From contig DGTW01000331.1 in the NCBI GenBank assembly GCA_002393835.1, positions 1 to 11,851 of the forward strand: a stretch of 11,851 nt of DNA, read 5' to 3'. Source of the stretch: Treponema sp. UBA4326. GTDB taxonomy: Bacteria > Spirochaetota > Spirochaetia > Treponematales > Treponemataceae. The position numbers and the translations under genes are program-made. The notes beneath the pieces are model-generated. The model was not told the DNA's origin. It did not search any database and worked only from the letters and a program-made list of their open reading frames with translations. This document shows positions 1 to 5,204 of this stretch, in pieces (position 1 is the stretch's first letter; each line of letters begins with the position of its first letter).

Positions 1-32
1 CGACTGGGAGCCATTTTTTAGACAATACGGTT

Positions 33-38
33 TATAAT
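33..38 (+). promoter_or_regulatory. possible -10 box upstream of the DUF3791 gene
   Basis: A perfect TATAAT lies here, overlapping the ATG at 37. No convincing -35 is seen at 16-18 bases upstream, and the window begins too close to see more. If it is real, transcription would start near 45 and translation at the ATG at 112, which also fits the protein family better. Weak evidence on its own. Confidence 0.3.
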
Positions 39-111
39 GCGGAGCCCCTGTAGTACCTCCCATTCCCGCTTTAAAAATTGCCAGAATCGCTCTATAATTA
101 CTGCAACAACC

Positions 112-330
112 ATGACAGAATCTCAGCAGATTTTATACATGCAGATTAGAATTCTCAGAATCACGGCGACAAAATTAAAGCTTTCATTAAAGCAGACCTC
201 CCGGCTTTTCAAGAAATTTGATGTTCTAAAGTATATTCGCGAGGGTTTCGGTGTTTTTCATGTTGAGGGCGACGAGGCTATTTTTGAGGATGTGTACGAA
301 TATCTCAAAATCAAGGGGGCGTTCGTATGA
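112..330 (+). CDS. DUF3791-type small protein, putative antitoxin-like partner
   Basis: A 72-residue protein that I read as DUF3791-like: a helical N-terminal half, the segment SRLFKKFDVLKYI near residues 30-42, then GFGVFHVEG and a closing acidic helix (IFEDVYEYL). An in-frame ATG at 37 would add 25 residues, but those do not look like the family and the ATG lies inside a TATAAT, so I choose 112; no good ribosome binding site precedes either. The stop overlaps the next start (ATGA at 327-330), so the two are probably translationally coupled. DUF3791 genes commonly sit directly upstream of DUF3990 genes, as here. Its role is unknown; acting as a neutralising or adaptor partner of the downstream ADP-ribosyltransferase-like protein is an inference. 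Confidence 0.72.
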   Translation: MTESQQILYMQIRILRITATKLKLSLKQTSRLFKKFDVLKYIREGFGVFHVEGDEAIFEDVYEYLKIKGAFV

Positions 331-893
331 AAAATCTGTCAGAAGGAATTGTTCTTTACCATGGTAGTTATTGTGCAGTCGAAGAGCCTGATTTGGAAAA
401 ATGTGCGAGATTTAAAGATTTTGGCAGGGGATTTTATCTTACTTTGTCAAAAGAACAGGCAAAGAGTTTTGCAAAAATAACTGCGACCAAAGCAAAATCA
501 AGAGGATATGTTTCCAGCGGTGAGGAATTCGCTTATATTTCCTATTTTAAAGTTGATTCTGTCGATGATTTGAATATTTTTGCCTTTGAAACGGCTGATG
601 TGAACTGGCTTCATTGTATAGTAGCCCATCGTCGAAATGATGTTTTTGTTGATATCCGCAAGAACTTGGAATCTTATGATGTGATTTCCGGGAAAATTGC
701 GAACGATGACACGAATACGACAATTATGGCATATATGGGAAATGTCTTCGGCGAGATGGGGAGCGAACAATCTGACAAAATGTGTATAAGCCTTCTTCTT
801 CCTGAGCGATTGCAAGACCAGTTTTGTTTTAGGACAGATAAAGCTCTTTCAAAATTGCACTTTTTAAAATTTGAAAAAGTTTCCTTGGAGTAG
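327..893 (+). CDS. DUF3990 protein, ADP-ribosyltransferase-like fold
   Basis: A 188-residue protein matching DUF3990, a family in the ADP-ribosyltransferase clan. Visible marks are LYHGS at residues 10-14 (His12, the expected NAD-binding His), FGRGFYLT at 32-39 (Tyr37, second triad position), the WLHCIVAHR segment near 94-102, YDVISGKIANDDT at 117-129, and DQFCFRT at 164-170, where the third triad position appears to be Gln165 rather than Glu. No signal peptide or membrane segment is evident, so it should be cytoplasmic. The start overlaps the upstream stop by four bases and a purine-rich AAGGGGG lies 7 bases before it. Members of this clan modify protein or nucleic acid targets using NAD; a toxin role is inferred from fold and context, and the target cannot be read from the sequence. 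The family call is fairly sure, the activity is not. Confidence 0.82.
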   Translation: MKNLSEGIVLYHGSYCAVEEPDLEKCARFKDFGRGFYLTLSKEQAKSFAKITATKAKSRGYVSSGEEFAYISYFKVDSVDDLNIFAFETADVNWLHCIVAHRRNDVFVDIRKNLESYDVISGKIANDDTNTTIMAYMGNVFGEMGSEQSDKMCISLLLPERLQDQFCFRTDKALSKLHFLKFEKVSLE

Positions 894-896
894 TTT

Positions 897-1109
897 ATGC
901 CTAGTGAAAAAACTTTGTTTGCAATGGATATAAACACTCTTCTTGCGGTTGAGCAGCTTGCAAAAGAAAAAGGAAAAAGCCCTGAGTCCGTTCTTCTTGA
1001 TTTTATGGAATCAAACACCGCAAAAATGGCTTACGATGATGCGACAAAACTTTGGTGGGACGGACCTGCCAGCACCGCAGAATGTTACAAAGAGGAAGTC
1101 GAAAAATAA
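897..1109 (+). CDS. small conserved-looking protein, third gene of the DUF3791/DUF3990 operon
   Basis: A 70-residue soluble protein starting 3 bases after the DUF3990 stop, with GGAG at 887-890 placed well for the ATG. The N-terminal half is predicted helical (LLAVEQLAKEKGKSPESV), followed by LLDFMES and the aromatic motif LWWDGPAS near residues 49-56. I do not recognise a named domain, but the tight spacing after DUF3990 and the well-placed ribosome binding site argue for a real gene. It may be a second antitoxin-like or target-binding partner; that is speculation. An overlapping plus-one frame at 943 was rejected because it lacks a ribosome binding site and its product is low-complexity Lys/Ser-rich sequence. 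Confidence 0.65.
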   Translation: MPSEKTLFAMDINTLLAVEQLAKEKGKSPESVLLDFMESNTAKMAYDDATKLWWDGPASTAECYKEEVEK

Positions 1110-1133
1110 TCAGTCCGCAAATTAATTGAGTTG

Positions 1134-1152
1134 AAGCCCAGAACGGCTTTTT
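1134..1152 (+). terminator. weak candidate terminator of the DUF3990 operon
   Basis: AAGCC (1134-1138) can pair with GGCTT (1145-1149), followed by TTT. A larger alternative pairs GTTGAAGC (1130-1137) with GCTCAAC (1153-1159), followed eight bases later by eight T (1167-1174). Both are modest, so this is a weak call, though the location between convergent genes is right. Confidence 0.35.
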
Positions 1153-1173
1153 GCTCAACCTGGAAGTTTTTTT

Positions 1174-1455
1174 TCATCCAAACAAAGCGGCAAAGGCAGC
1201 CCTTGCCTGGTCAGACTTGCCCGGCCCCTGATTTCCAGCCCCCGCATCAATCTGAGCGACCGAAAAATAATCGCAGAAATTTGCACTTTCCTTGTCCTTT
1301 ACAAGCTCGTCGATTGTCTCATGGCAGTCGTAATGGCTTCCCGGAGAATAGAATTTGCAGTTCACGCAAGAATGTAAGTCTGCCCCGCAAACTTCGCATG
1401 TCGAAGTTCTGAAAATTTGAGCCTGACTAATCGGCTTTCCACATTTTTTACACAT
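1174..1455 (-). CDS. small Cys-rich zinc-ribbon-like protein
   Basis: A 93-residue protein with paired cysteines: CKKC at 2-5, CEVC at 20-23, CVNC at 30-33, then HYDCH at 41-45 and Cys61 in NFCDYF. The first two pairs form a classic zinc-ribbon spacing and the later residues could hold a second metal. The C-terminal 25 residues are Gly/Ala/Gln-rich and probably disordered. I recall similar small proteins in treponemes but know no function; zinc binding is inferred from the Cys pattern only. It is convergent with the DUF3990 operon and divergent from the small RNA. The ATG has no ribosome binding site; a TATACT lies 6 bases before it, which would fit leaderless transcription. Confidence 0.72.
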   Translation of the reverse strand: MCKKCGKPISQAQIFRTSTCEVCGADLHSCVNCKFYSPGSHYDCHETIDELVKDKESANFCDYFSVAQIDAGAGNQGPGKSDQARAAFAALFG

Positions 1456-1461
1456 GGAATC

Positions 1462-1467
1462 AGTATA
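1462..1467 (-). promoter_or_regulatory. possible -10 box for the zinc-ribbon gene
   Basis: On the minus strand TATACT sits 6 bases before the ATG, which would put the transcript start at or next to the start codon. A good -35 is not visible 16-18 bases upstream, so this is tentative. Confidence 0.3.
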
Positions 1468-1528
1468 AGGCAGAAGTGTGGAAAAAGCGAATGGATTTTG
1501 AGCTCAAAAGTTTCAATTTCAAGAATTT

Positions 1529-1556
1529 TTGACATTACAGTGATTTATGTTATATT
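1529..1556 (+). promoter_or_regulatory. sigma-70-type promoter of the putative small RNA
   Basis: TTGACA at 1529-1534 is a perfect -35; TATATT at 1551-1556 is a five-of-six -10, with a 16-base spacer. It points into a region with no reading frame, which ends at an intrinsic terminator. Predicted start is near 1563. Confidence 0.65.
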
Positions 1557-1562
1557 TACTAT

Positions 1563-1672
1563 AGATAGCACGATAGATTGCGCACGGGGAGTTTTTAGCT
1601 GATTGGACTGCGCCCTTTCCTATCTGTTAAACGCCGTTTTGATGCATTTTCCAGAGCGGCGTTTTGGTTTTT
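1563..1672 (+). ncRNA. putative free-standing small RNA of about 110 nt
   Basis: The stretch between the promoter at 1529-1556 and the terminator at 1629-1672 contains no credible reading frame (the only ATG, at 1642, gives 10 codons and has no ribosome binding site). The 5' part folds into a hairpin: AGATAG (1563-1568) with CTATCT (1620-1625), and inside it GCGCA (1580-1584) with TGCGC (1609-1613), leaving a 24-base G-rich loop. It does not match the hallmarks of SRP RNA, tmRNA or RNase P RNA that I know. It is convergent with the ORF6N-PLD gene, ending about 7 bases from that gene's stop. Function is unknown; a regulatory RNA or an RNA partner of the neighbouring accessory genes are possibilities. 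Confidence 0.5.
1629..1672 (+). terminator. intrinsic terminator of the putative small RNA
   Basis: AAACGCCG (1629-1636) pairs perfectly with CGGCGTTT (1657-1664) across a 20-base loop, followed by TGGTTTTT. The T-rich tail exists only in the plus direction, so it ends a plus-strand transcript and not the convergent minus-strand gene. Confidence 0.7.
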
Positions 1673-1678
1673 GAAAAA

Positions 1679-2572
1679 TCAAACATCCTGTAAAAGCAGT
1701 GGAATCAGCGAGCTGTCAAGAACCTCAAATGCAAAGCATTTCTTTCCTAAGTCTTTGAGCGAAGCACCTATGTGGTATAAATTTTGTTTGTCGATAATCA
1801 GAAATCTGTCATGCATTTTTGTCGTGTGATTCACTGTCAGCGTAGGATATTGCGCGTTAAATTTCTGAATATCTTGTGCTGTCAGTTTGTTTTTCGGGGC
1901 GGTGAAAATCGTAACGCTAACATTCGACTGCTTCTTTGCAAATCGTTCCAAAATGCTTAAATCAACATAATTGTCTATCAGAATTATTTCTTGTGTTGCC
2001 TGTGCAATGAAAGATTCGAATTTTGCATACGCATCAAAGATCTGCCCCTGAAAGAAAATGCCTTGTCTGTCGCACACATTGTATTTATCAAGAAGGGTGA
2101 AAATCTCTGAAACTTTTTTATCGGTTTCCTTCTGATGAATGTCGGATTGAAGCAGATGATTTTTGATGTTGTCGATTTCTACAAAGATGTGCGCGTTATT
2201 TTGAATGAAATGCTTCATTTCCTTGAACATTCGTATGAGCATTTTGCTTTGACTGATGGCCAGTTCGCCTTTTAAGACGGTCATTAGCATATAGATTCCT
2301 TGTTCTGTAAAAGCATAAGGTTTATATCTGGAGCCTCCCCAGCTTGAGGTGAAATTTTTGCACCTCAAGTTTGCCACTTCTTCGTCTGTTAACTGAAAGC
2401 GAAAATCTTCGTCAAATCGTTCGATGTTGTTCTTTATCTGGCGATTAAAATATTTTGTTTCATAGCCATAAATTTCAGCCAAATCAACATCAAGCATAAC
2501 TTGCTGTCCTCGTATTGTGAAAATTTTATCCTTCAGCTTTTCTGTGTCATATAATGAAATTTCAGTTTTCAC
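1679..2572 (-). CDS. ORF6N-type DNA-binding protein with a C-terminal phospholipase D-like domain
   Basis: A 297-residue protein of two parts. Residues about 13-98 match ORF6N/KilA-N-like domains of phage origin (VMLDVDLAEIYGYETKYFNRQ, then FTEQGIYMLMTVL). A helical linker spans about 125-165. Residues about 170-297 resemble a phospholipase D-like domain: IILIDNYVD near 196-204 and one H-x-R-x4-D motif (His254, Arg256, Asp261), a variant HKD, followed by HIGASLKDLGKK. With one motif it would act as a dimer if catalytic. The start is GTG, and the four-base GTGA overlap with the recQ stop suggests coupled translation. ORF6N domains bind DNA in phage regulators; PLD-like domains can be nucleases, so a DNA-targeting role is plausible but unproven. 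Confidence 0.8.
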   Translation of the reverse strand: MKTEISLYDTEKLKDKIFTIRGQQVMLDVDLAEIYGYETKYFNRQIKNNIERFDEDFRFQLTDEEVANLRCKNFTSSWGGSRYKPYAFTEQGIYMLMTVLKGELAISQSKMLIRMFKEMKHFIQNNAHIFVEIDNIKNHLLQSDIHQKETDKKVSEIFTLLDKYNVCDRQGIFFQGQIFDAYAKFESFIAQATQEIILIDNYVDLSILERFAKKQSNVSVTIFTAPKNKLTAQDIQKFNAQYPTLTVNHTTKMHDRFLIIDKQNLYHIGASLKDLGKKCFAFEVLDSSLIPLLLQDV

Positions 2573-4530
2573 TCTTCCCCCACAATTGCCAGTATGTCCG
2601 CCCCGAATTTCTCAACTTTCTTCTCTCCCAGTCCGTTCACATCGAACAGGGCGACTTCTGACCGTGGCTTTTTGATCGCAATGTCGTTCATCGTTCTGTC
2701 GCCGAAGATTACATAGGGCGGGACATTCATTTCCTCAGCCTTGCGCCGCCTCCATTTTTTGAGGTCTGTCTGGATTCTCCTGGCTTCTGCATCCTCTCCG
2801 AAATCAACTTCCTTTTTGTGGAGGACGAAGCCTTCTTTTTGGGTTTTTTGCTGAGAGTTTGATTGTGCCCATGCTGATTTTTTCTTTTCCGGTTTGGGGA
2901 ACATGATTCCGCCGGCACTTCCTACGCTGGCGTGGTATTTGGGCGTAAAACTTCCTTCCGCATACAAGTCGTCTGACTTTGTGGCCCTGCTCTTGGGCAT
3001 GTTGAAGGGCAGCATGATTTTGTCACGGTTTTTCAACGCCGCAAGTCCCTCGTTTGTCAGAAGAAGAATATTGTAATCCCCGAACTTCGTGATAAAATTC
3101 TTTTCGATTAGAAGATTTACGACTTCATGCCACTGATTTTTATCCAGCTCCCGGCCGATTCCCCAGGTTGAGAGCATGTTGTGTCCGTTTTCAAGGATTC
3201 GCTTCCCTCGTGAGCCGAGAAGGACATCAATCACATAGGCAGAGCCGAACCTGTTTCCCGTCCTGATGATGCAGCTCATCAGTTTTTGGCAGGGAATGGT
3301 CATGTCAATTTCCGGGGCAGGACCTGTGTCGCACAAATCACAGCAGTGTTCATTTTTACCCGTAAAAGTTTCGCCAAAATAAGAGAGCAGAAGTTTTCGC
3401 CGACAGGTTCTTCCTGTGGCATAGGAAATCATTCCCTGCAAAAGATTCTCGCACCTTGACTTGTCGGCTGCCTCCTCAAAGAAATAGCGGATTTTATGGA
3501 TGTCGCCCGCCGAGTACAAAAGAAGAGCCTCACTTGCCAGTCCGTCACGCCCGGCTCGTCCTATTTCCTGATAATACTGCTCCAGGGACTTGGGCATGTC
3601 ATAGTGAATCACAAAGCGGACATTAGGCTTGTCGATTCCCATCCCGAAGGCAAGGGTTGCCACCATAATCTGAACCTGATCCCGGATAAACTTTGTCTGA
3701 TGGTCAGCCCGCACTTCATCTGTAAGTCCCGCATGATAATTGAGCACTGAGTATCCCAGCCGGTCAAGTTTATCGGTGAGCTCATCGACCTGTCTTTTTG
3801 AAAAACAATATATGATTCCGCTTTCATCCCAGTGCCTTTTTATGCATTCAACAACCTGGTCAAGGGCGTCTCGATTTTTTTGCCTCACATCAAGGTAAAT
3901 GTTGGGGCGGTCAAAACTTGAGACAAGCACGGCCGGATTCTGCAGTCTGAGATTTTTGATGATGTCTTCCCTGACATGTAGGGTTGCGGTTGCAGTGAGG
4001 GCAAGAAAAACTGCATCTTTAAACTGATTCCGCAGTGATGAGATTTCAAGATAGTCCGGGCGGAAGTCATGTCCCCATTCCGAGACACAGTGAGCCTCGT
4101 CAACGGTGATGCAGCTTACTGTCACCCTGGAATCATGGAGCAAATCATTGATTTTCGGCGTGACCAGGGTTTCCGGGGCAAGATAGACGATTTTTGTTTC
4201 ACCCCGCCGGATTGAATTCATCGAATCCTTGTAATCTTCCCATTCCACCGTAGAATTCAAAAAGACCGCATTTACGCCGGCCGCATTCAAAGCCGCCACC
4301 TGATCCTGCATGAGGGAAATCAAAGGCGATACTACAACCGTAAGCCCCTCAAAAATCAAAGCCGGAATCTGATAGCAAAGCGATTTCCCTCCGCCAGTGG
4401 GCATAATTGCCAGGGTATCCCTTTTGGCAAGCACATTAGAAATAATATCTTTCTGAAGAAGCCTGAAGGAATCATATCCAAAAACAGATTTAAGGACGAC
4501 CTCCGCTTCCTTTCCAACAAAATCCATCAT
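2569..4530 (-). CDS. recQ: ATP-dependent DNA helicase RecQ
   Basis: A 653-residue superfamily 2 helicase, 3'-5' in the family, that unwinds DNA during recombination and fork repair. Motif I is MPTGGGKS (43-50), motif II DEAH (144-147) followed by the RecQ aromatic loop CVSEWGHDFRPDY, motif III LTATAT (178-183), motif V near FGMGIDKP (295-302) and motif VI QEIGRAGRDG (321-330). The zinc module follows with Cys360, Cys376, Cys397 and Cys400; a winged-helix RQC region spans about 408-510, and an HRDC-like domain lies at about 580-653. Two ATGs stand in tandem; the AAGGA ribosome binding site is better spaced for the second (4527), giving 652 residues. Length is close to E. coli RecQ. The downstream ORF6N-PLD gene overlaps its stop by four bases. 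Confidence 0.96.
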   Translation of the reverse strand: MMDFVGKEAEVVLKSVFGYDSFRLLQKDIISNVLAKRDTLAIMPTGGGKSLCYQIPALIFEGLTVVVSPLISLMQDQVAALNAAGVNAVFLNSTVEWEDYKDSMNSIRRGETKIVYLAPETLVTPKINDLLHDSRVTVSCITVDEAHCVSEWGHDFRPDYLEISSLRNQFKDAVFLALTATATLHVREDIIKNLRLQNPAVLVSSFDRPNIYLDVRQKNRDALDQVVECIKRHWDESGIIYCFSKRQVDELTDKLDRLGYSVLNYHAGLTDEVRADHQTKFIRDQVQIMVATLAFGMGIDKPNVRFVIHYDMPKSLEQYYQEIGRAGRDGLASEALLLYSAGDIHKIRYFFEEAADKSRCENLLQGMISYATGRTCRRKLLLSYFGETFTGKNEHCCDLCDTGPAPEIDMTIPCQKLMSCIIRTGNRFGSAYVIDVLLGSRGKRILENGHNMLSTWGIGRELDKNQWHEVVNLLIEKNFITKFGDYNILLLTNEGLAALKNRDKIMLPFNMPKSRATKSDDLYAEGSFTPKYHASVGSAGGIMFPKPEKKKSAWAQSNSQQKTQKEGFVLHKKEVDFGEDAEARRIQTDLKKWRRRKAEEMNVPPYVIFGDRTMNDIAIKKPRSEVALFDVNGLGEKKVEKFGADILAIVGEE

Positions 4531-4604
4531 ATCTTCCTTTTTTTATGTAAGATGAAAGAATAACAAAAACTTTGAAAAGAGTTAATGTAAAAGACTGGTG
4601 TCAG

Positions 4605-4726
4605 CCAAATGCAAAATCAGGCGTAGGTGAGGTTGCGACACAAACTCGCTTGAACTTGTTCACCGCGAGTTTGATGGCGTGTTCTCACCGGGAGCCTGAT
4701 TTTGTTTGGGGTGATAAATCACTTTT
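4605..4726 (+). other. long imperfect hairpin element followed by a T-run
   Basis: Nested inverted repeats cover 4605-4709: CCAAA with TTTGG, CAAAATCAGGC (4612-4622) with GCCTGATTTTG, GGTGAG with CTCACC, and CAAACTCGC with GCGAGTTTG, around a short loop holding GAAC/GTTC. The unmatched stretch between the GGTGAG and CAAACTCGC arms can still pair mostly, using G-U pairs that work only in the plus-strand RNA. A small hairpin GTGA-TAAA-TCAC and six T (4722-4727 region) follow. It lies between recQ (minus) and tRNA-Leu (plus). No reading frame of interest is present. Candidate structured RNA or a dispersed palindromic element; no second copy is in this window. Confidence 0.55.
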
Positions 4727-4750
4727 TTACTATAATTCTATACAAAGCTC

Positions 4751-4779
4751 TTGATATTCTCCATTTTTTTTGATATTCT
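4751..4779 (+). promoter_or_regulatory. promoter of tRNA-Leu
   Basis: TTGATA at 4751-4756 and TATTCT at 4774-4779 are separated by 17 bases. The predicted start is 3-5 bases before the mature tRNA 5' end at 4790. A TATAAT at 4731-4736 further upstream lacks a -35 partner. Confidence 0.6.
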
Positions 4780-4789
4780 TTCTTAACTT

Positions 4790-4872
4790 GCCGGGTTGGT
4801 GAAATGGTAGACACTACAGACTCAAAATCTGTTGCCTTCACGGGCGTCTGAGTTCGAGTCTCAGACCCGGTA
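4790..4872 (+). tRNA. tRNA-Leu (anticodon CAA)
   Basis: A class II tRNA of 83 bases. The acceptor stem pairs GCCGGGT with ACCCGGT, ending in a G-U pair as known for some tRNA-Leu, with A73 at 4872. The anticodon stem ACAGA/TCTGT encloses loop CTCAAAA, anticodon CAA at 4823-4825, reading UUG. A long variable arm follows, and the T stem CTGAG/CTCAG encloses TTCGAGT. The 3' CCA is not encoded (the next bases are TTT), so it must be added by the CCA-adding enzyme. It has its own promoter and terminator and appears to be a single-gene unit. Confidence 0.97.
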
Positions 4873-4879
4873 TTTAGAG

Positions 4880-4920
4880 CCTTGCTAGCTAAAAGAAATC
4901 TAGCAAGGTTTTTTTATTTT
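4880..4920 (+). terminator. strong intrinsic terminator after tRNA-Leu
   Basis: CCTTGCTAG (4880-4888) pairs perfectly with CTAGCAAGG (4900-4908) across an 11-base loop and is followed by seven T, then ATTTT. The tail exists only on the plus strand. Confidence 0.92.
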
Positions 4921-4924
4921 AAAT

Positions 4925-5071
4925 TAAAAACGCGACTCGAGCTCCGAAGTGAGCGCCGACCAAGGGGAGAAAGAGCCTGCACGGATGCAGGCGGGAGCGA
5001 ACGCAGGCGCCGTGGCGGGAGAAAACACGAGGTTTTCGACCATGCGAAGCAAGGTGGCGCCCGGCAACTCC
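4925..5071. other. GC-rich intergenic block with several short inverted repeats
   Basis: This part of the 322-base gap between tRNA-Leu and comM is clearly more GC-rich than its surroundings. It contains GCCTGC-acggat-GCAGGC, GAAAAC-acgag-GTTTTC, GCTC-cgaagt-GAGC and two GGCGCC palindromes. Open frames cross it on both strands, but their products are Arg/Gly-rich low-complexity sequence and no start has a convincing ribosome binding site, so I call no gene. Its composition and palindromes suggest a mobile or dispersed repeat unit; that is inference. Confidence 0.4.
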
Positions 5072-5204
5072 CTTCCCACTTTCCGTTTTCCGTTTTCCGT
5101 TTCCCGTTTTCATCTTCCCGTTTCCAACTTCCCGATTTCACCTTCCCACTTTCATCTTTCCGTTTTCCACTTTCATCTTTCAACTTTCCACTTCCTATTC
5201 CCCG
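5072..5204 (+). repeat. 19-unit degenerate heptanucleotide array
   Basis: From 5072 the sequence divides without a single phase slip into 19 consecutive 7-base units of consensus YTTYCMN (for example CTTTCCG, TTTTCCG, CTTTCAT, CTTCCCA). Position 2 is T in all units, position 3 is T in all but the last, and position 5 is C in all. The plus strand is almost purely pyrimidine apart from position 7 and occasional position 6. The array adjoins the GC-rich block and its last units overlap the stop codon of comM (5195-5197), so comM mRNA would end in a purine-rich tract. Confidence 0.85.

Noticed and set aside
37..111. Longer start for the DUF3791 gene, adding 25 residues
   Set aside because: The extra residues do not resemble the family and the ATG at 37 overlaps a TATAAT box, so the start at 112 is preferred.
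943..1125. Overlapping 60-codon frame inside the third gene of the DUF3990 operon
   Set aside because: No ribosome binding site, low-complexity basic product, and it overlaps a better supported frame.
4652..4661. GAAC-TT-GTTC as a Gram-positive type LexA box
   Set aside because: Spacing is 2 instead of 4 bases, it lies in the loop of the hairpin element and is far from a mapped promoter.
5040..5075. Integron attC-like site near the GGCAAC in the GC-rich block
   Set aside because: The required RYYYAAC and GTRRRRY core pair is not found.
5072..5204. CRISPR-like array
   Set aside because: Units are 7 bases and contiguous, with no repeat-spacer alternation and no cas genes.
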